Source: Ignavibacteria bacterium
GTDB taxonomy: Bacteria; Bacteroidota; Ignavibacteria; Ignavibacteriales; Ignavibacteriaceae
NCBI GenBank assembly: GCA_017302895.1
Contig: JAFLBV010000004.1
Location: forward strand, 186,001-250,000
Length of the DNA: 64,000 nt
Direction of reading: 5' to 3'
The translations under genes were made by a program, and so were the position numbers. Below the pieces are notes generated by a model. The model ran no database searches. It had not been told where the DNA came from and saw only the letters and a list, made by a program, of their open reading frames with translations. This document shows, piece by piece, positions 8,726-18,528 of the stretch (position 1 is the stretch's first letter; the number at the start of each line of letters is the position of its first letter).

Positions 8726-9730
8726 CTAAACCCTGTACTCCTCTTTCCTGTCTCTGGTCATAAGGTCGTGAATTGCCTGACCAGGGTCTTTGTCTTCGAA
8801 GAGAATTTTGTAAACTTCTGTGGTTATCGGCACTTCGACACCATACTTAATGGCGAGCTGCATGGCGGAATTTGAGGTTTCCACCCCCTCGGCTACAGCA
8901 GTCATGTGCGAAAGCACTTCGCTCAATTTCATACCACTTCCAATTTTTTCACCCACATACCTGTTTCGGCTGTGACGGCTCATACAGGTAACGATCAAGT
9001 CGCCCATGCCGGAGAGTCCGGAGAAAGTGTGTGGCTGTGCACCCATTGCAAGGCCCAGACGGGTAATTTCAGCGGTTCCTCTCGTCATTATTGCAGCTTT
9101 GGTGTTGTCACCCATTCCCATGCCGTCAAGAATTCCCGCTCCTATTGCGATTACATTCTTAAATGCTCCTCCAAGTTCGACACCAACAACATCAGTGGAT
9201 GAATAAACACGGAAATATCTGTTGATAAACGCATTCTGAATGATTTTTGAAGTTTCGTGATCCTTGCAGGCTGCAACCACAGTCGTGGGAATTTTTTTGC
9301 TGACTTCTTCGGCATGGCTCGGTCCGGAAAGCACACCTGTCTGATGATCCTTAAGCCCCGGAAAAACATCCTTGTAGATCTGACTGACCGTGAGAAGATG
9401 TCCCTTTTCAATACCTTTTGAAACTGAAACGAATATGGTATTCCGAACATTATCGAAAGGAATTTTTTGCAGGGAATTTCTGGTAAACTGGGTTGGAATC
9501 GCGGTAACAATTATTTCCTTGTCCTTGCTTGCCTCAACAAGGTCTTTCGAGACTTTTAATGCAGGTGGAAACGGTATCCCGGGAAGGTATATGATATTCT
9601 CCCTCTTCTCTTCAAGAAGATTGGCGTAAGTATCGTTATACTCCCAAAGAGTAACATCATGACCGTTGTCACTCAGTAAAATAGCCAGGGTGGTGCCCCA
9701 GGCACCTGCTCCCAACACAGATATCTTCAT
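8726..9730 (-). CDS. gpsA: NAD(P)H-dependent glycerol-3-phosphate dehydrogenase
   Basis: A 334-residue GpsA of normal length. It reduces dihydroxyacetone phosphate to sn-glycerol-3-phosphate, the backbone of phospholipids. Motifs: N-terminal GAGAWGTTLA nucleotide loop, VSVSKGIE, SGPSHAEEV, the catalytic Lys in ELGGAFKNVIAIG, and GLSGMGDLIVTC with SRNRYVG. It follows plsY by 6 nt in the same direction, so the two sequential enzymes of glycerophospholipid synthesis are cotranscribed. Confidence 0.97.
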   Translation of the reverse strand: MKISVLGAGAWGTTLAILLSDNGHDVTLWEYNDTYANLLEEKRENIIYLPGIPFPPALKVSKDLVEASKDKEIIVTAIPTQFTRNSLQKIPFDNVRNTIFVSVSKGIEKGHLLTVSQIYKDVFPGLKDHQTGVLSGPSHAEEVSKKIPTTVVAACKDHETSKIIQNAFINRYFRVYSSTDVVGVELGGAFKNVIAIGAGILDGMGMGDNTKAAIMTRGTAEITRLGLAMGAQPHTFSGLSGMGDLIVTCMSRHSRNRYVGEKIGSGMKLSEVLSHMTAVAEGVETSNSAMQLAIKYGVEVPITTEVYKILFEDKDPGQAIHDLMTRDRKEEYRV

Positions 9731-9736
9731 AAAAAG

Positions 9737-10399
9737 TTACTTCTTTTTACCGAAGGATATCTTGTTTTCGCTCCCGGTTAACAACCTTTTGATGTTCGAA
9801 CGGTGAGTGTATATTAATAATATTGAAACTCCGGCCACAAATGGAAGAAGTGTCCCATATCCCTGCACTTCAGCATGAAAAATATTCTGACGAACGAACA
9901 GTGTGGTTGGTACAGCTATCGCTGCCATGATGGAACCGAGCGAAACATATTTGAATATACCAACAAAAATAATGAAGATACCAAGAGCCACAAGCATATC
10001 AACAGTGGTTATGGAGAGCATCATGCCGAGTGCGGTAGCAATTCCCTTTCCGCCTTTAAATGATGCGAATACACTCCAGATATGACCGATTATGGCGAAT
10101 ATTCCCGCCATAATTCTGATTATTGTGATATCCTCAAAAGGTGTCCGGTTATTTAGTACAACAGGATTCAGGTAGTAAAGCTGGGTGATAAAAACCACTG
10201 CAACCACTCCTTTTAAGGTATCGAGTGCGATCACTGTGAGTCCGTACTTCGGACCAAGCGTTCTGAAGACATTCGTGCCACCCGTGTTTCCACTGCCGTG
10301 TGACTTAATATCCACTCCTTTCCGCTTCGAAACAATTATTCCAAAGGGGATGGCTCCTACTAAATATGAGAGAACTAAAATTGCAGCTAAAGCTAACAT
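9737..10399 (-). CDS. plsY: Acyl-phosphate:glycerol-3-phosphate acyltransferase
   Basis: A 220-residue polytopic inner-membrane enzyme that transfers the acyl group from acyl-phosphate to glycerol-3-phosphate. Motifs: SHGSGNTGGTNVFRTLG (motif 1, with GG where many have GA), FKGGKGIATALG (motif 2), and the later hydrophobic segment with YTHRSNIKRLL (motif 3). Five or more membrane spans are visible. First gene of a plsY-gpsA operon; ATG at 10399. A perfect TTTTGAC/GTCAAAA inverted repeat lies 33-48 nt upstream and could be an operator. Confidence 0.95.
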   Translation of the reverse strand: MLALAAILVLSYLVGAIPFGIIVSKRKGVDIKSHGSGNTGGTNVFRTLGPKYGLTVIALDTLKGVVAVVFITQLYYLNPVVLNNRTPFEDITIIRIMAGIFAIIGHIWSVFASFKGGKGIATALGMMLSITTVDMLVALGIFIIFVGIFKYVSLGSIMAAIAVPTTLFVRQNIFHAEVQGYGTLLPFVAGVSILLIYTHRSNIKRLLTGSENKISFGKKK

Positions 10400-10431
10400 C
10401 TCAATTTCCTGTAAACTAATGGTTACTTGTG

Positions 10432-10447
10432 TTTTGACTCGTCAAAA
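10432..10447. promoter_or_regulatory. Inverted repeat upstream of plsY
   Basis: TTTTGAC-TC-GTCAAAA is a perfect 7-2-7 inverted repeat 33 nt before the plsY start, where the core promoter would be. It is a candidate repressor site for lipid synthesis genes; the regulator is unknown. Nothing else is clear in the 254-nt plsY/sensor-kinase spacer. Confidence 0.35.
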
Positions 10448-10653
10448 AAACCGTGTGACGGACAGTATTGCAGCTATTCAAAAATTAAATTATTACACTT
10501 CGTTAAGATAAATAAAATCCCTTACGAAACAATGAATCTAAAATCACAATAAATTTGTGTTTATTAGATTTTCCTGAGTTTTTATTTATTTCACCACCAA
10601 ATAAAATCAAATAATTCGTAATTTAAAGTAATAAATATTCGATTATAAAATCC

Positions 10654-13600
10654 ATGCCAAAAATTCTGAAACTATTATCGATTTTAATCATTCTGCTTCT
10701 ATGTCATTCTGTTTTGGCACAAAAAATAGAGACATATTCCTTTAGTTCCCTGAATACCGTCGACGGACTCTCACAGGGACGCGTCACCAGAATTATTCAG
10801 GACAAATCAAATTTCCTTTGGTTCGGTACTGCTGACGGGCTTAACAGGTACGATGGATACTCTTTCCTTGTTTTCAGACACAATGCCAACAATCCCAATT
10901 CGATATCAAACAATATCATCAACGACATAAAAGAATCGCACGATGGAAAACTGCTCATCGCAACCAACGACGGACTGAATATTTTCGACCCTGTGACTCA
11001 GTCTTTCTCCCGGATTCCACTCTATAATGTCAATTCCCCCGATAAAGGATTCAGATCCGTAACCAGCATTCTCGTACCACGGAATCAAAAAGATTTTTTC
11101 TATTACGCCACAAAAGCCGGTATGATCAAATATTACCCGGAAACCAAGACAAACAAACTGGTTTTTGAACTTAAGGCAGACCTCTCGGTCAACGAAAGAA
11201 GTATCAGAACCCTCTTTGAATCGGTAAAGGGAGATATCTGGATTGGCACAGGGGGTGAAGGACTTTTCATCCACGAACCGGTAAAGGACATAACGAGAAA
11301 CATCTTTGTTTCATACAGCTCAGAAGACAACAGAAAAGTTTTGCCCGTCACCTCGATTGCCGATGATGGAGAAGGACAGATTTTTATCGCCGACTTCTAT
11401 TTCATTTACGCTTTTGATGAGAACGGCATAAAATTGAAGAATGTCAAAAGCGACGAAGCAAGTACCATCCCGACAACAATAATAAAAGCATCAAAAGGGG
11501 AAGTGTATATAGCCTATCTCGGCAAGGGACTAATGAAATATTCGTTTAAAAATGACACGGGTATTTATTTAAGAGATGCAACCTCAACTGATACCCTCGA
11601 TCAAAAATTCGATTTTATCTCTTTGTTTATCGACAGATCCAGCACTCTTTGGTGTGGATCGAACGGCTGGGGTATACAATCCATCAGCCCGCACAATAAC
11701 CTCTTCAAAAGATTTACCAATTTCAGCCCAAGTCTGAAAAGCATCCGCTCCATGATTCAACTCAGGGACGGATCAGTAATCCTTTCCGGTTACCGGGGAT
11801 TCAGTCGTGTGCGTTCCGACTATTCCATAGAGAACCTGAACAGCGGAATCATCGATAAAATTGTCGGTCTGACATTATCTGTCTATTCAATTGCCGAAGA
11901 CAGGCAGGAACCAAACAATTTATTGTGGGTGGGAAGTGAAGGTGGTGGACTCTTCATTTACTCTCTCGAAACGAAAAAAATCAAATCTTTCAATGATCTC
12001 AACACAAAAGGTGATTTTTTACGGGGTGGATTTGTAAGCTCCCTCTTTTGGGGAAGTGACAGCCTGCTTTATATTGCCACTGAAAGAGGGCTCCATTCAC
12101 TCGATACAAAAACAAATTTTCTTAAATATTTCCCTCCCGCAATCGGAACCGATTCTGTTGTTTCTTTCGGAGTCATTTACGATATCGATGAGCATTCAGG
12201 GTCAATGTATTTAAGTACCGAAAGAAACGGTATCGTGAAGTTCAATCCCCGTACGGGGGATTTTTCTTCCTTTTTATCTTCGGGAACCACCACAAGTTCT
12301 CTCCCGTCAAACGATATTAGAGCACTCCTCTTCAAGAATGATGATACCTGTTACATCGCAACCAATTCAGGATTTTGCATTTACGACACCAAAAGGAACA
12401 AACTTAAAACCTATACAATGTCTGACGGATTACCCAATGATCTCGTTTATTCGGTACTCGAAGACAATTCAGGAAAATTGTGGCTCTCCACCAATCTCGG
12501 AGTTTCAAGATTCGATCCCCACACCGGGAAGTTCTTTAACTATACAGAAAGTGAAGGACTCTCAGGAAATGAATTTAATTCCAAAGCATACCTGAAACTG
12601 AGAGACGGGAACATGATTTTTGGAGGTGTAAAGGGGTTCTCCATCTTTAATCCTGAAACAGTTGCCGGCGATTCACTCAACCCGAACCTCGCTATCACGA
12701 GTATGAGCCTCTTCTCAAGAGAGATCCCGGTTGGCAAATATAACGACAGGATAATCCTTGATTCAGCCATTCATCTAAAAAAGGTAATTACTCTCGATTA
12801 TGATGAAAACAGTCTTTCTCTCGAGTTTACTGCACTCAACTATAATGTAAGTTCCAGCACAAGATACTCATTTATACTGGAAGGATTTGAGAAAGAATGG
12901 TCTGCCCCGGCATCATCGAGAAAGGCGATCTATACAAATCTCGATCACGGGTCATACAAATTCAGGGTGGTTACGATAAACCGTGACGGCTCCAGATCTA
13001 AAAATGTCGCGGAACTGTATATCATTATTAACCCTCCTTTTTGGAAAACCTGGTGGTTCAGAGTCTCAGCTACAATCCTGCTGTTTTCTTTGATCTATAT
13101 CAGCTACAAGAGAAAAACAGCATCCATTCGTAAACGAAATGAAGAACTGGAACGAATCGTGGAAAACCGTACCAGGCAACTCGAGTTGAAAAAGGACGAA
13201 CTTGAACGCAACAACCTCGAACTTCAGGAAACAAACGCTTCAAAAAACAGATTCTTCTCGATGTTCGCACACGATGTCAGAAGTCCGTTCACCGCCATTC
13301 TTGGCTATCTCCAGATTCTGAATGAAGATATTGATGATCTAAACAGAGACGAAAGGAACTTCTACCTCTCAAGTCTGTATGCTGTTTCGAAAAGCCTCTT
13401 CGCTACTATCGAAAATGTATTGAACTGGTTCAGGATTGAAATGGGCAGAGTTAATTACGACCCGGTACCGACCGGATTATTCCCCTCTGTTCAGGAAACC
13501 CAGGCAATACTTGAAGCAAACTTAAAGGCTAAAAAAATTGAGGTCATCGTGGAAATTGAGGAAGAGACAGAGGTCTTCGCAGATCGTGTAATGCTGCAGA

Positions 13601-13926
13601 CCATCCTGCAAAATCTTCTCTCAAATGCTATTAAATTTTCCGAAGAAGAAGGAATGATCTCCATTTCCACTTCCGTTTCCGAAAATCTTGCATCCATAAC
13701 GATCAGCGACTCCGGCAAAGGCATGACCCCTGATGAATTGGACAAAGTATTCAAGAAGGAAGTGGTATTCTCGAAGGACGGCACTAAAAGCGAAAAAGGA
13801 ACGGGACTTGGGCTGCTGATCTGTAAGGAATTTGTTGAAAGGGGTGGAGGTACAATCTCTGTTACAAGCAGACCCGGCGAGGGGACCAGCTTTACTTTTA
13901 CAGTCCCTCTGGTTCAAGGCGATTAG
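10654..13926 (+). CDS. Reg_prop/Y_Y_Y periplasmic sensor histidine kinase
   Basis: A 1090-residue sensor. A signal peptide (residues 1-22, ending VLAQ) is followed by about 700 residues of two-bladed-propeller repeats of the Reg_prop type (for example 'GLSQGRVTRIIQDKSNFLWFGT', shortened here to LSQGRVTRIIQD and FLWFGTADGLNRYDG). A Y_Y_Y domain follows (about 715-790), one membrane span (WFRVSATILLFSLIYIS, ~797-815), a coiled linker, then HisKA with the phospho-acceptor His in FAHDVRSP (~873) and a HATPase domain (NLLSNAIKF, GTGLGLLICKE). Unlike Bacteroides hybrid two-component proteins it ends after the ATPase: no receiver and no AraC-type output domain. The partner regulator is not nearby. 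Its 3' end overlaps ispD on the other strand by 29 bases. Ligand unknown. Confidence 0.9.
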   Translation: MPKILKLLSILIILLLCHSVLAQKIETYSFSSLNTVDGLSQGRVTRIIQDKSNFLWFGTADGLNRYDGYSFLVFRHNANNPNSISNNIINDIKESHDGKLLIATNDGLNIFDPVTQSFSRIPLYNVNSPDKGFRSVTSILVPRNQKDFFYYATKAGMIKYYPETKTNKLVFELKADLSVNERSIRTLFESVKGDIWIGTGGEGLFIHEPVKDITRNIFVSYSSEDNRKVLPVTSIADDGEGQIFIADFYFIYAFDENGIKLKNVKSDEASTIPTTIIKASKGEVYIAYLGKGLMKYSFKNDTGIYLRDATSTDTLDQKFDFISLFIDRSSTLWCGSNGWGIQSISPHNNLFKRFTNFSPSLKSIRSMIQLRDGSVILSGYRGFSRVRSDYSIENLNSGIIDKIVGLTLSVYSIAEDRQEPNNLLWVGSEGGGLFIYSLETKKIKSFNDLNTKGDFLRGGFVSSLFWGSDSLLYIATERGLHSLDTKTNFLKYFPPAIGTDSVVSFGVIYDIDEHSGSMYLSTERNGIVKFNPRTGDFSSFLSSGTTTSSLPSNDIRALLFKNDDTCYIATNSGFCIYDTKRNKLKTYTMSDGLPNDLVYSVLEDNSGKLWLSTNLGVSRFDPHTGKFFNYTESEGLSGNEFNSKAYLKLRDGNMIFGGVKGFSIFNPETVAGDSLNPNLAITSMSLFSREIPVGKYNDRIILDSAIHLKKVITLDYDENSLSLEFTALNYNVSSSTRYSFILEGFEKEWSAPASSRKAIYTNLDHGSYKFRVVTINRDGSRSKNVAELYIIINPPFWKTWWFRVSATILLFSLIYISYKRKTASIRKRNEELERIVENRTRQLELKKDELERNNLELQETNASKNRFFSMFAHDVRSPFTAILGYLQILNEDIDDLNRDERNFYLSSLYAVSKSLFATIENVLNWFRIEMGRVNYDPVPTGLFPSVQETQAILEANLKAKKIEVIVEIEEETEVFADRVMLQTILQNLLSNAIKFSEEEGMISISTSVSENLASITISDSGKGMTPDELDKVFKKEVVFSKDGTKSEKGTGLGLLICKEFVERGGGTISVTSRPGEGTSFTFTVPLVQGD

Positions 13927-14599
13927 TTGCGATTAACCGATCGACCAGTTCACAATCTTCTTTTGTAGTAACCTTAAAGTTGTATGCAGAGCCTTCGGAT
14001 ATTACTACCGGAAATCCGGCACGCCTCATAAGCGAGGATTCATCGGTGCCATAGAAGTTTTCTGAATATGCTTCATCGAAGGCATGCATCAGCTCACCAT
14101 ATTTGAAAATCTGCGGCGTCTGCACCATCAGGATTTTACTCCTGTCGATGTAATCAAGTTGATCGTTATCAATGAATGCGATTGTATCTTTTGCGCGAAT
14201 GCAAACAAGAGCACTCCCCTTTTCAGAGGCGGTGAGTATCGCTTTGTTGAGCACTTCTACCGGTAAAAGAGCCCTTGCCGCATCGTGTACTGCGGCAAGG
14301 TCATCAAAAGACATTTTCGCCGCCTTTAGTGCGGCTCTTACAGAGTCCTGCCTCTCCTTCCCGCCTTGAACAACCGTTGAGATTTTTGAAATTCCATATT
14401 TCTTTTTTATCTCTTCAAGCTGTTCAAATCCGGATCCGGAAGTTGCAACCACAATTTCATCAACAAGTGCAGACCTCTGAAACACTTCAAGAGTGTAAGC
14501 TATAAGCTCCTTGCCGTTAAATCGAAGAAATTGCTTCGGGATTTCACTCCCGATTCTGGAACCGGACCCTGCTGCAGGAATTATGGCAACCGTTCTCAT
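13898..14599 (-). CDS. ispD: 2-C-methyl-D-erythritol 4-phosphate cytidylyltransferase
   Basis: A 233-residue IspD. It joins CTP and methylerythritol phosphate in the MEP isoprenoid pathway. Motifs: AIIPAAGSGSRIGSEIPKQF (nucleotide binding), VVQGGKERQDSV, AVHDAARAL, and VQTPQIFKY. ATG at 14599 overlaps the queA stop by four bases (coupled). Its last 29 bases run convergently into the end of the propeller kinase gene, so the two transcripts must overlap. Confidence 0.96.
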   Translation of the reverse strand: MRTVAIIPAAGSGSRIGSEIPKQFLRFNGKELIAYTLEVFQRSALVDEIVVATSGSGFEQLEEIKKKYGISKISTVVQGGKERQDSVRAALKAAKMSFDDLAAVHDAARALLPVEVLNKAILTASEKGSALVCIRAKDTIAFIDNDQLDYIDRSKILMVQTPQIFKYGELMHAFDEAYSENFYGTDESSLMRRAGFPVVISEGSAYNFKVTTKEDCELVDRLIATNRLEPEGL

Positions 14600-15630
14600 A
14601 AGATCATCATTGCATCGCCATAACTGAGAAACTTGTAATTTTCTTTTACTGCAACTTTATATGCCTTCATCACGAACTCAGTCTCAGCGAACGCTGACAC
14701 CATCATTATAAGAGTTGACTGCGGCATATGGAAATTTGTGATCATCTGTTTAACTATGCGGAAACCGTATGAAGGGTAGATAAACTTGTCAGTCCACCCC
14801 TTCTGTGCCCGTATGAACCCTTCAGCCGTGACACTTGACTCAAGTGCACGAACCGTACTGGTTCCGACCGCCGTGAGTTTACCACCTGCTTCAAGGGCTT
14901 TATTTATCTGTTCGGCAACGGCAGTTGTTATCTCGTAGTATTCCGAATCCATCCTGTGTTTTGTCAGGTCTTCCACTTCCACCTGTCTAAAAGTACCCAA
15001 ACCAATATGCAAAATAATCGGTACTACAATCACACCTTTTTTCTTTAACTCATCGATGAGTTCAGGGGTAAAATGGAGTCCGGCGGTCGGTGCAGCAACT
15101 GAACCATCCACTCTTGCATATACAGTCTGATAATACTCTTTATCCTGTGGTTCTGCATTTCTTTTAATGTACGGAGGAAGTGGAGTCAAACCAATATTTT
15201 CCACCGCTCTGTAAATGTTCCCAACCTGATTGAATTTAACTGTTCTTCCACGGGAAGTGGTGTTATCAATAACTTCGCACCAGAGATCGTCAGAAAAATA
15301 GATTTTGTTTCCGATTCTGACTTTTCTTGCGGGATCAACGATAACATCCCAAATGGCTTCCTTCGAGTTCAGCTCTCTTAAAAGAAAAACTTCAATTTTA
15401 GCCTGGGTTTTTTCTTTGTTCCCCAGGAGTCTCGCCTGGAAAACCTTCGACTCGTTCACCACAAGAATGTCACCCTTGTTCAGCAATGAGGTCACATCTT
15501 TGAATTGTTTATGCTCAATGCTCTTTGTCTCCCGGTTCAAAACCATCAGTCTTGCTTCATCCCTTTTCTGATAGGGATATTTAGCTACCTGTCCTTTGGG
15601 GAGATTGTAATTGAAATCAGATAATTTCAT
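14596..15630 (-). CDS. queA: S-adenosylmethionine:tRNA ribosyltransferase-isomerase
   Basis: A 344-residue QueA. It adds the epoxycyclopentane ring from SAM to preQ1 at position 34 of tRNAs during queuosine synthesis. Motifs: N-terminal FNYNLPKGQVAKYP, NESKVFQARL, VAAPTAGLHFT, LHIGLGTFR, and the C-terminal TNFHMPQSTLIMMVSAF. Normal length, ATG at 15630. It precedes ispD with a 4-base overlap, a housekeeping operon without a shared pathway. Confidence 0.97.
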   Translation of the reverse strand: MKLSDFNYNLPKGQVAKYPYQKRDEARLMVLNRETKSIEHKQFKDVTSLLNKGDILVVNESKVFQARLLGNKEKTQAKIEVFLLRELNSKEAIWDVIVDPARKVRIGNKIYFSDDLWCEVIDNTTSRGRTVKFNQVGNIYRAVENIGLTPLPPYIKRNAEPQDKEYYQTVYARVDGSVAAPTAGLHFTPELIDELKKKGVIVVPIILHIGLGTFRQVEVEDLTKHRMDSEYYEITTAVAEQINKALEAGGKLTAVGTSTVRALESSVTAEGFIRAQKGWTDKFIYPSYGFRIVKQMITNFHMPQSTLIMMVSAFAETEFVMKAYKVAVKENYKFLSYGDAMMIL

Positions 15631-15660
15631 CTAATGTTCACCTCGTGTCCTTTGTAATCA

Positions 15661-15707
15661 AAATATTCCCTGCCTGCGGCATTTCACAACCGCAGGCGGA
15701 AATATTT
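15661..15707 (-). terminator. Long hairpin between ppdK and queA
   Basis: The stretch 15661-15679 (AAATATTCC..GCCTGCGG) pairs with 15690-15707 (CCGCAGGC..AAATATTT), with small internal bulges and a 10-nt loop. It lies between the ppdK stop (15739) and the queA start (15630), so it probably ends or attenuates ppdK transcription, or marks an mRNA processing site. The stem contains its own A/T-rich foot rather than a free T-run. Confidence 0.55.
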
Positions 15708-15738
15708 GCAATGTAATCGTTATTTAATCGATTTCGAT

Positions 15739-18510
15739 TTATTTAGCGTTTTTTTTAGCTTTTTTCTTTGCTTCTTTAGCAAGTTTTTCGCGAAGTGCTG
15801 CCTGTGCGGCTGCAAGTCTTGCGATCGGCACTCTGAAAGGTGAGCAACTTACATAGTCAAGCCCTGTTCTGTAACAGAATTCAACAGATGCAGGCTCTCC
15901 ACCGTGTTCGCCGCAGATACCAACTTTGAGTTTTGGTTTTACACTTCTTCCTCTTTGAACTCCGATCTCAACAAGCTGACCAACACCTTCCTGGTCAATG
16001 GTTTCAAAAGGATCTGATGGCAGAACTTCTTTTGCAACATAGTTTGGAAGGAATTTGCCTGCATCATCTCTCGAGAGACCAAAGGTTGTCTGTGTAAGAT
16101 CGTTTGTACCAAAGCTGAAGAATTCGGCAACGGTAGCAATCTTGTCAGCAACGAGAGCAGCTCTTGGGAGCTCGATCATTGTTCCAACCATGTAGTCAAC
16201 TCTAAGACCTTTTTCAGCGAATACTTCTTCAGCAACTCTTCTTACAATTGCTTCCTGAAGTTTTAATTCGTTTACATGACCTACGAGCGGAATCATGATT
16301 TCAGGGTGAACTTCATAACCTTCTTTTTTCACATCAACTGCAGCTTCGAGTATGGCACGGGCCTGCATCTCTGTGATTTCAGGATATTCGATACCAAGGC
16401 GGCAGCCTCTGAATCCGAGCATCGGATTTTCTTCATGAAGGCTTGCGATCTTGTCTTTTACACTCTTAACGGATACACCGATCTCTGTAGCGAGTTCTTT
16501 GATCTCGGATTCTTTCTTTGGAAGGAACTCGTGAAGTGGTGGATCAAGTGTTCTTACTGTTACAGGGAAGCCCTTCATTGCTTTGAAGATTCCTGCAAAA
16601 TCCTCTCTCTGAAGCGGGAGAAGTTCTGCCAAAGCTGCTTTTCTTTCAGCTTCAGTATCAGCAAGGATCATTTTTCTCATCGATTTGATCTTGTTTTCAC
16701 CGAAGAACATATGCTCTGTACGGCAAAGTCCGATACCTTCTGCACCAAACTGAATGGCATTAGATGCCTGATCAGGCTGATCTGCATTGGTTCTGATGTT
16801 CATTTTTCTGAATTCATCCGACCATGTCATCAAAGTATTGTAAATCTGATACATCGGTGAATCTTCAGGTTTTCTTGTCTTGTTGAGAAGAACTTCGATA
16901 ACCTCTGAAGGTCTGGTCTGAATCTTGCCAACAATTACTTCACCGGTGGTACCATCGATTGAAATGTAGTCACCCTCTTTAACGAGAAATTCAGGTCTTC
17001 CTTCAACTTTCATTGTACCGGCATGGTAGTCAATGAGAAGTTTTCCGCAGCCTGCAACGCAAACTTTACCCATCTGACGGGCAACGAGTGCAGCGTGTGA
17101 GGTCATACCACCACGGGCAGTAAGGATACCTTCTGCGGCATTCATACCTTTAATGTCTTCAGGTGAAGTTTCAATTCTGACGAGAATTACAGGTTCGCCT
17201 GTTTTAGCCATTTCCTCGGCATCATGTGCAGAGAAAGCAACTTTACCTGTTGCAGCACCGGGACCGGCATTCAAACCTTTTGCAAGAAGTTTGCCTTCAG
17301 CAATTGCTTTTCTCTTCTCATCGAGATCGAAGATAGGTCTTAAAAGCTGATTCAACTGATTTGGTTCAACTCTCATAAGAGCGGTTTTCTTGTCGATAAG
17401 GCCTTCGTTGTACATTTCAACAGCGTTTCTTACTGCTGCAAGACCGGTTCTTTTACCGACACGGCACTGGAGCATCCAGAGTTTGCCCTGTTGAATTGTA
17501 AACTCGACATCAAGCATGTCTTTGTACTCTTTTTCGAGTTTGTGACGGATTTTGTCGAGCTGTTCGTACATGGTTGGAGCTTCTTCACGGAGTTTGCTGA
17601 TTGGGTGCGGGGTTCTGATACCTGCAACCACATCTTCACCTTGTGCGTTGAAGAGATATTCGCCATAGAAGACATTTTCGCCCGTAGCAGGGTCGCGGGT
17701 AAAAGCAACACCGGTACCTGAATCGTCACCCATGTTACCGAACACCATAGCCTGAACATTCACAGCAGTACCCCATTCTTCAGGAATGTTGTTAAGTTTT
17801 CTGTAAACAATGGCTCTTTCGTTCATCCATGAATTGAAAACGGCACCAACTGATCCCCAAAGCTGTTCTTCTGGATCGTCAGGGAAATCATTTCCGGTTT
17901 TTTCCTTGATTGCTGCTTTGAATTCTGCAACGAGTTCTTTCAGATCATCGGCTGTAAGGTCTGTATCGAACTCAACGCCTTTAGCTTTTTTCTTTGCTTC
18001 TATAATTACTTCGAATGGATCGTGATCTTTTTTATCTCTTGGTTTCAGGTCAAGGACCACATCACCATACATCTGAACGAATCTTCTGTATGAATCGTAA
18101 ACGAATCTTGGGTTGTTTGTAATTTTTACAAGCGCATCTGCAGCTTTGTCATTGAGACCAAGATTCAAAACCGTATCCATCATGCCGGGCATTGAAGCTC
18201 TGGCACCCGAACGGACTGAAAGAAGAAGAGGATCTTTGGCATCGCCAAATTTCTTTCCCATAGCTTCTTCCATCTTCTTGATGGCTTCTTTTACCTGTTT
18301 TGCCAACTGTTTTGGATATTCTCTTCCATTGGCATAGTAGTAGGTACATACTTCAGTGGTTATGGTGAAACCTGCAGGAACAGGCAATCCCATATTGATC
18401 ATCTCGGCGAGGTTGGCACCTTTTCCGCCGAGGAGGTTTTTCATCTTTGCATCACCGTCGGCTTTTTTTCCGCCGAAGAAATAGACATATTTTATGTCCT
18501 TCTTTGCCAT
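15739..18510 (-). CDS. ppdK: Pyruvate, phosphate dikinase
   Basis: A 923-residue PPDK. It interconverts pyruvate + ATP + phosphate and phosphoenolpyruvate + AMP + pyrophosphate, used in gluconeogenesis or PPi-linked glycolysis. Domains: N-terminal ATP-grasp part ([10 protein letters not shown] at ~30, [21 protein letters not shown]), the central swivelling phosphohistidine domain ([16 protein letters not shown], catalytic His), and the C-terminal PEP/pyruvate barrel ([27 protein letters not shown]). A Lys/Ala-rich tail (about 15 residues) extends past the usual end. Only 18 nt separate it from the lpxK stop. Confidence 0.97.
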   Translation of the reverse strand: MAKKDIKYVYFFGGKKADGDAKMKNLLGGKGANLAEMINMGLPVPAGFTITTEVCTYYYANGREYPKQLAKQVKEAIKKMEEAMGKKFGDAKDPLLLSVRSGARASMPGMMDTVLNLGLNDKAADALVKITNNPRFVYDSYRRFVQMYGDVVLDLKPRDKKDHDPFEVIIEAKKKAKGVEFDTDLTADDLKELVAEFKAAIKEKTGNDFPDDPEEQLWGSVGAVFNSWMNERAIVYRKLNNIPEEWGTAVNVQAMVFGNMGDDSGTGVAFTRDPATGENVFYGEYLFNAQGEDVVAGIRTPHPISKLREEAPTMYEQLDKIRHKLEKEYKDMLDVEFTIQQGKLWMLQCRVGKRTGLAAVRNAVEMYNEGLIDKKTALMRVEPNQLNQLLRPIFDLDEKRKAIAEGKLLAKGLNAGPGAATGKVAFSAHDAEEMAKTGEPVILVRIETSPEDIKGMNAAEGILTARGGMTSHAALVARQMGKVCVAGCGKLLIDYHAGTMKVEGRPEFLVKEGDYISIDGTTGEVIVGKIQTRPSEVIEVLLNKTRKPEDSPMYQIYNTLMTWSDEFRKMNIRTNADQPDQASNAIQFGAEGIGLCRTEHMFFGENKIKSMRKMILADTEAERKAALAELLPLQREDFAGIFKAMKGFPVTVRTLDPPLHEFLPKKESEIKELATEIGVSVKSVKDKIASLHEENPMLGFRGCRLGIEYPEITEMQARAILEAAVDVKKEGYEVHPEIMIPLVGHVNELKLQEAIVRRVAEEVFAEKGLRVDYMVGTMIELPRAALVADKIATVAEFFSFGTNDLTQTTFGLSRDDAGKFLPNYVAKEVLPSDPFETIDQEGVGQLVEIGVQRGRSVKPKLKVGICGEHGGEPASVEFCYRTGLDYVSCSPFRVPIARLAAAQAALREKLAKEAKKKAKKNAK

Positions 18511-18528
18511 TTTATTCTTCCTCCTGTT

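Noticed and set aside
16276..16860. 194-codon plus-strand frame opposite ppdK
   Set aside because: Fully inside the conserved ppdK coding sequence; Phe/Cys/Ser-rich composition typical of antisense translation.
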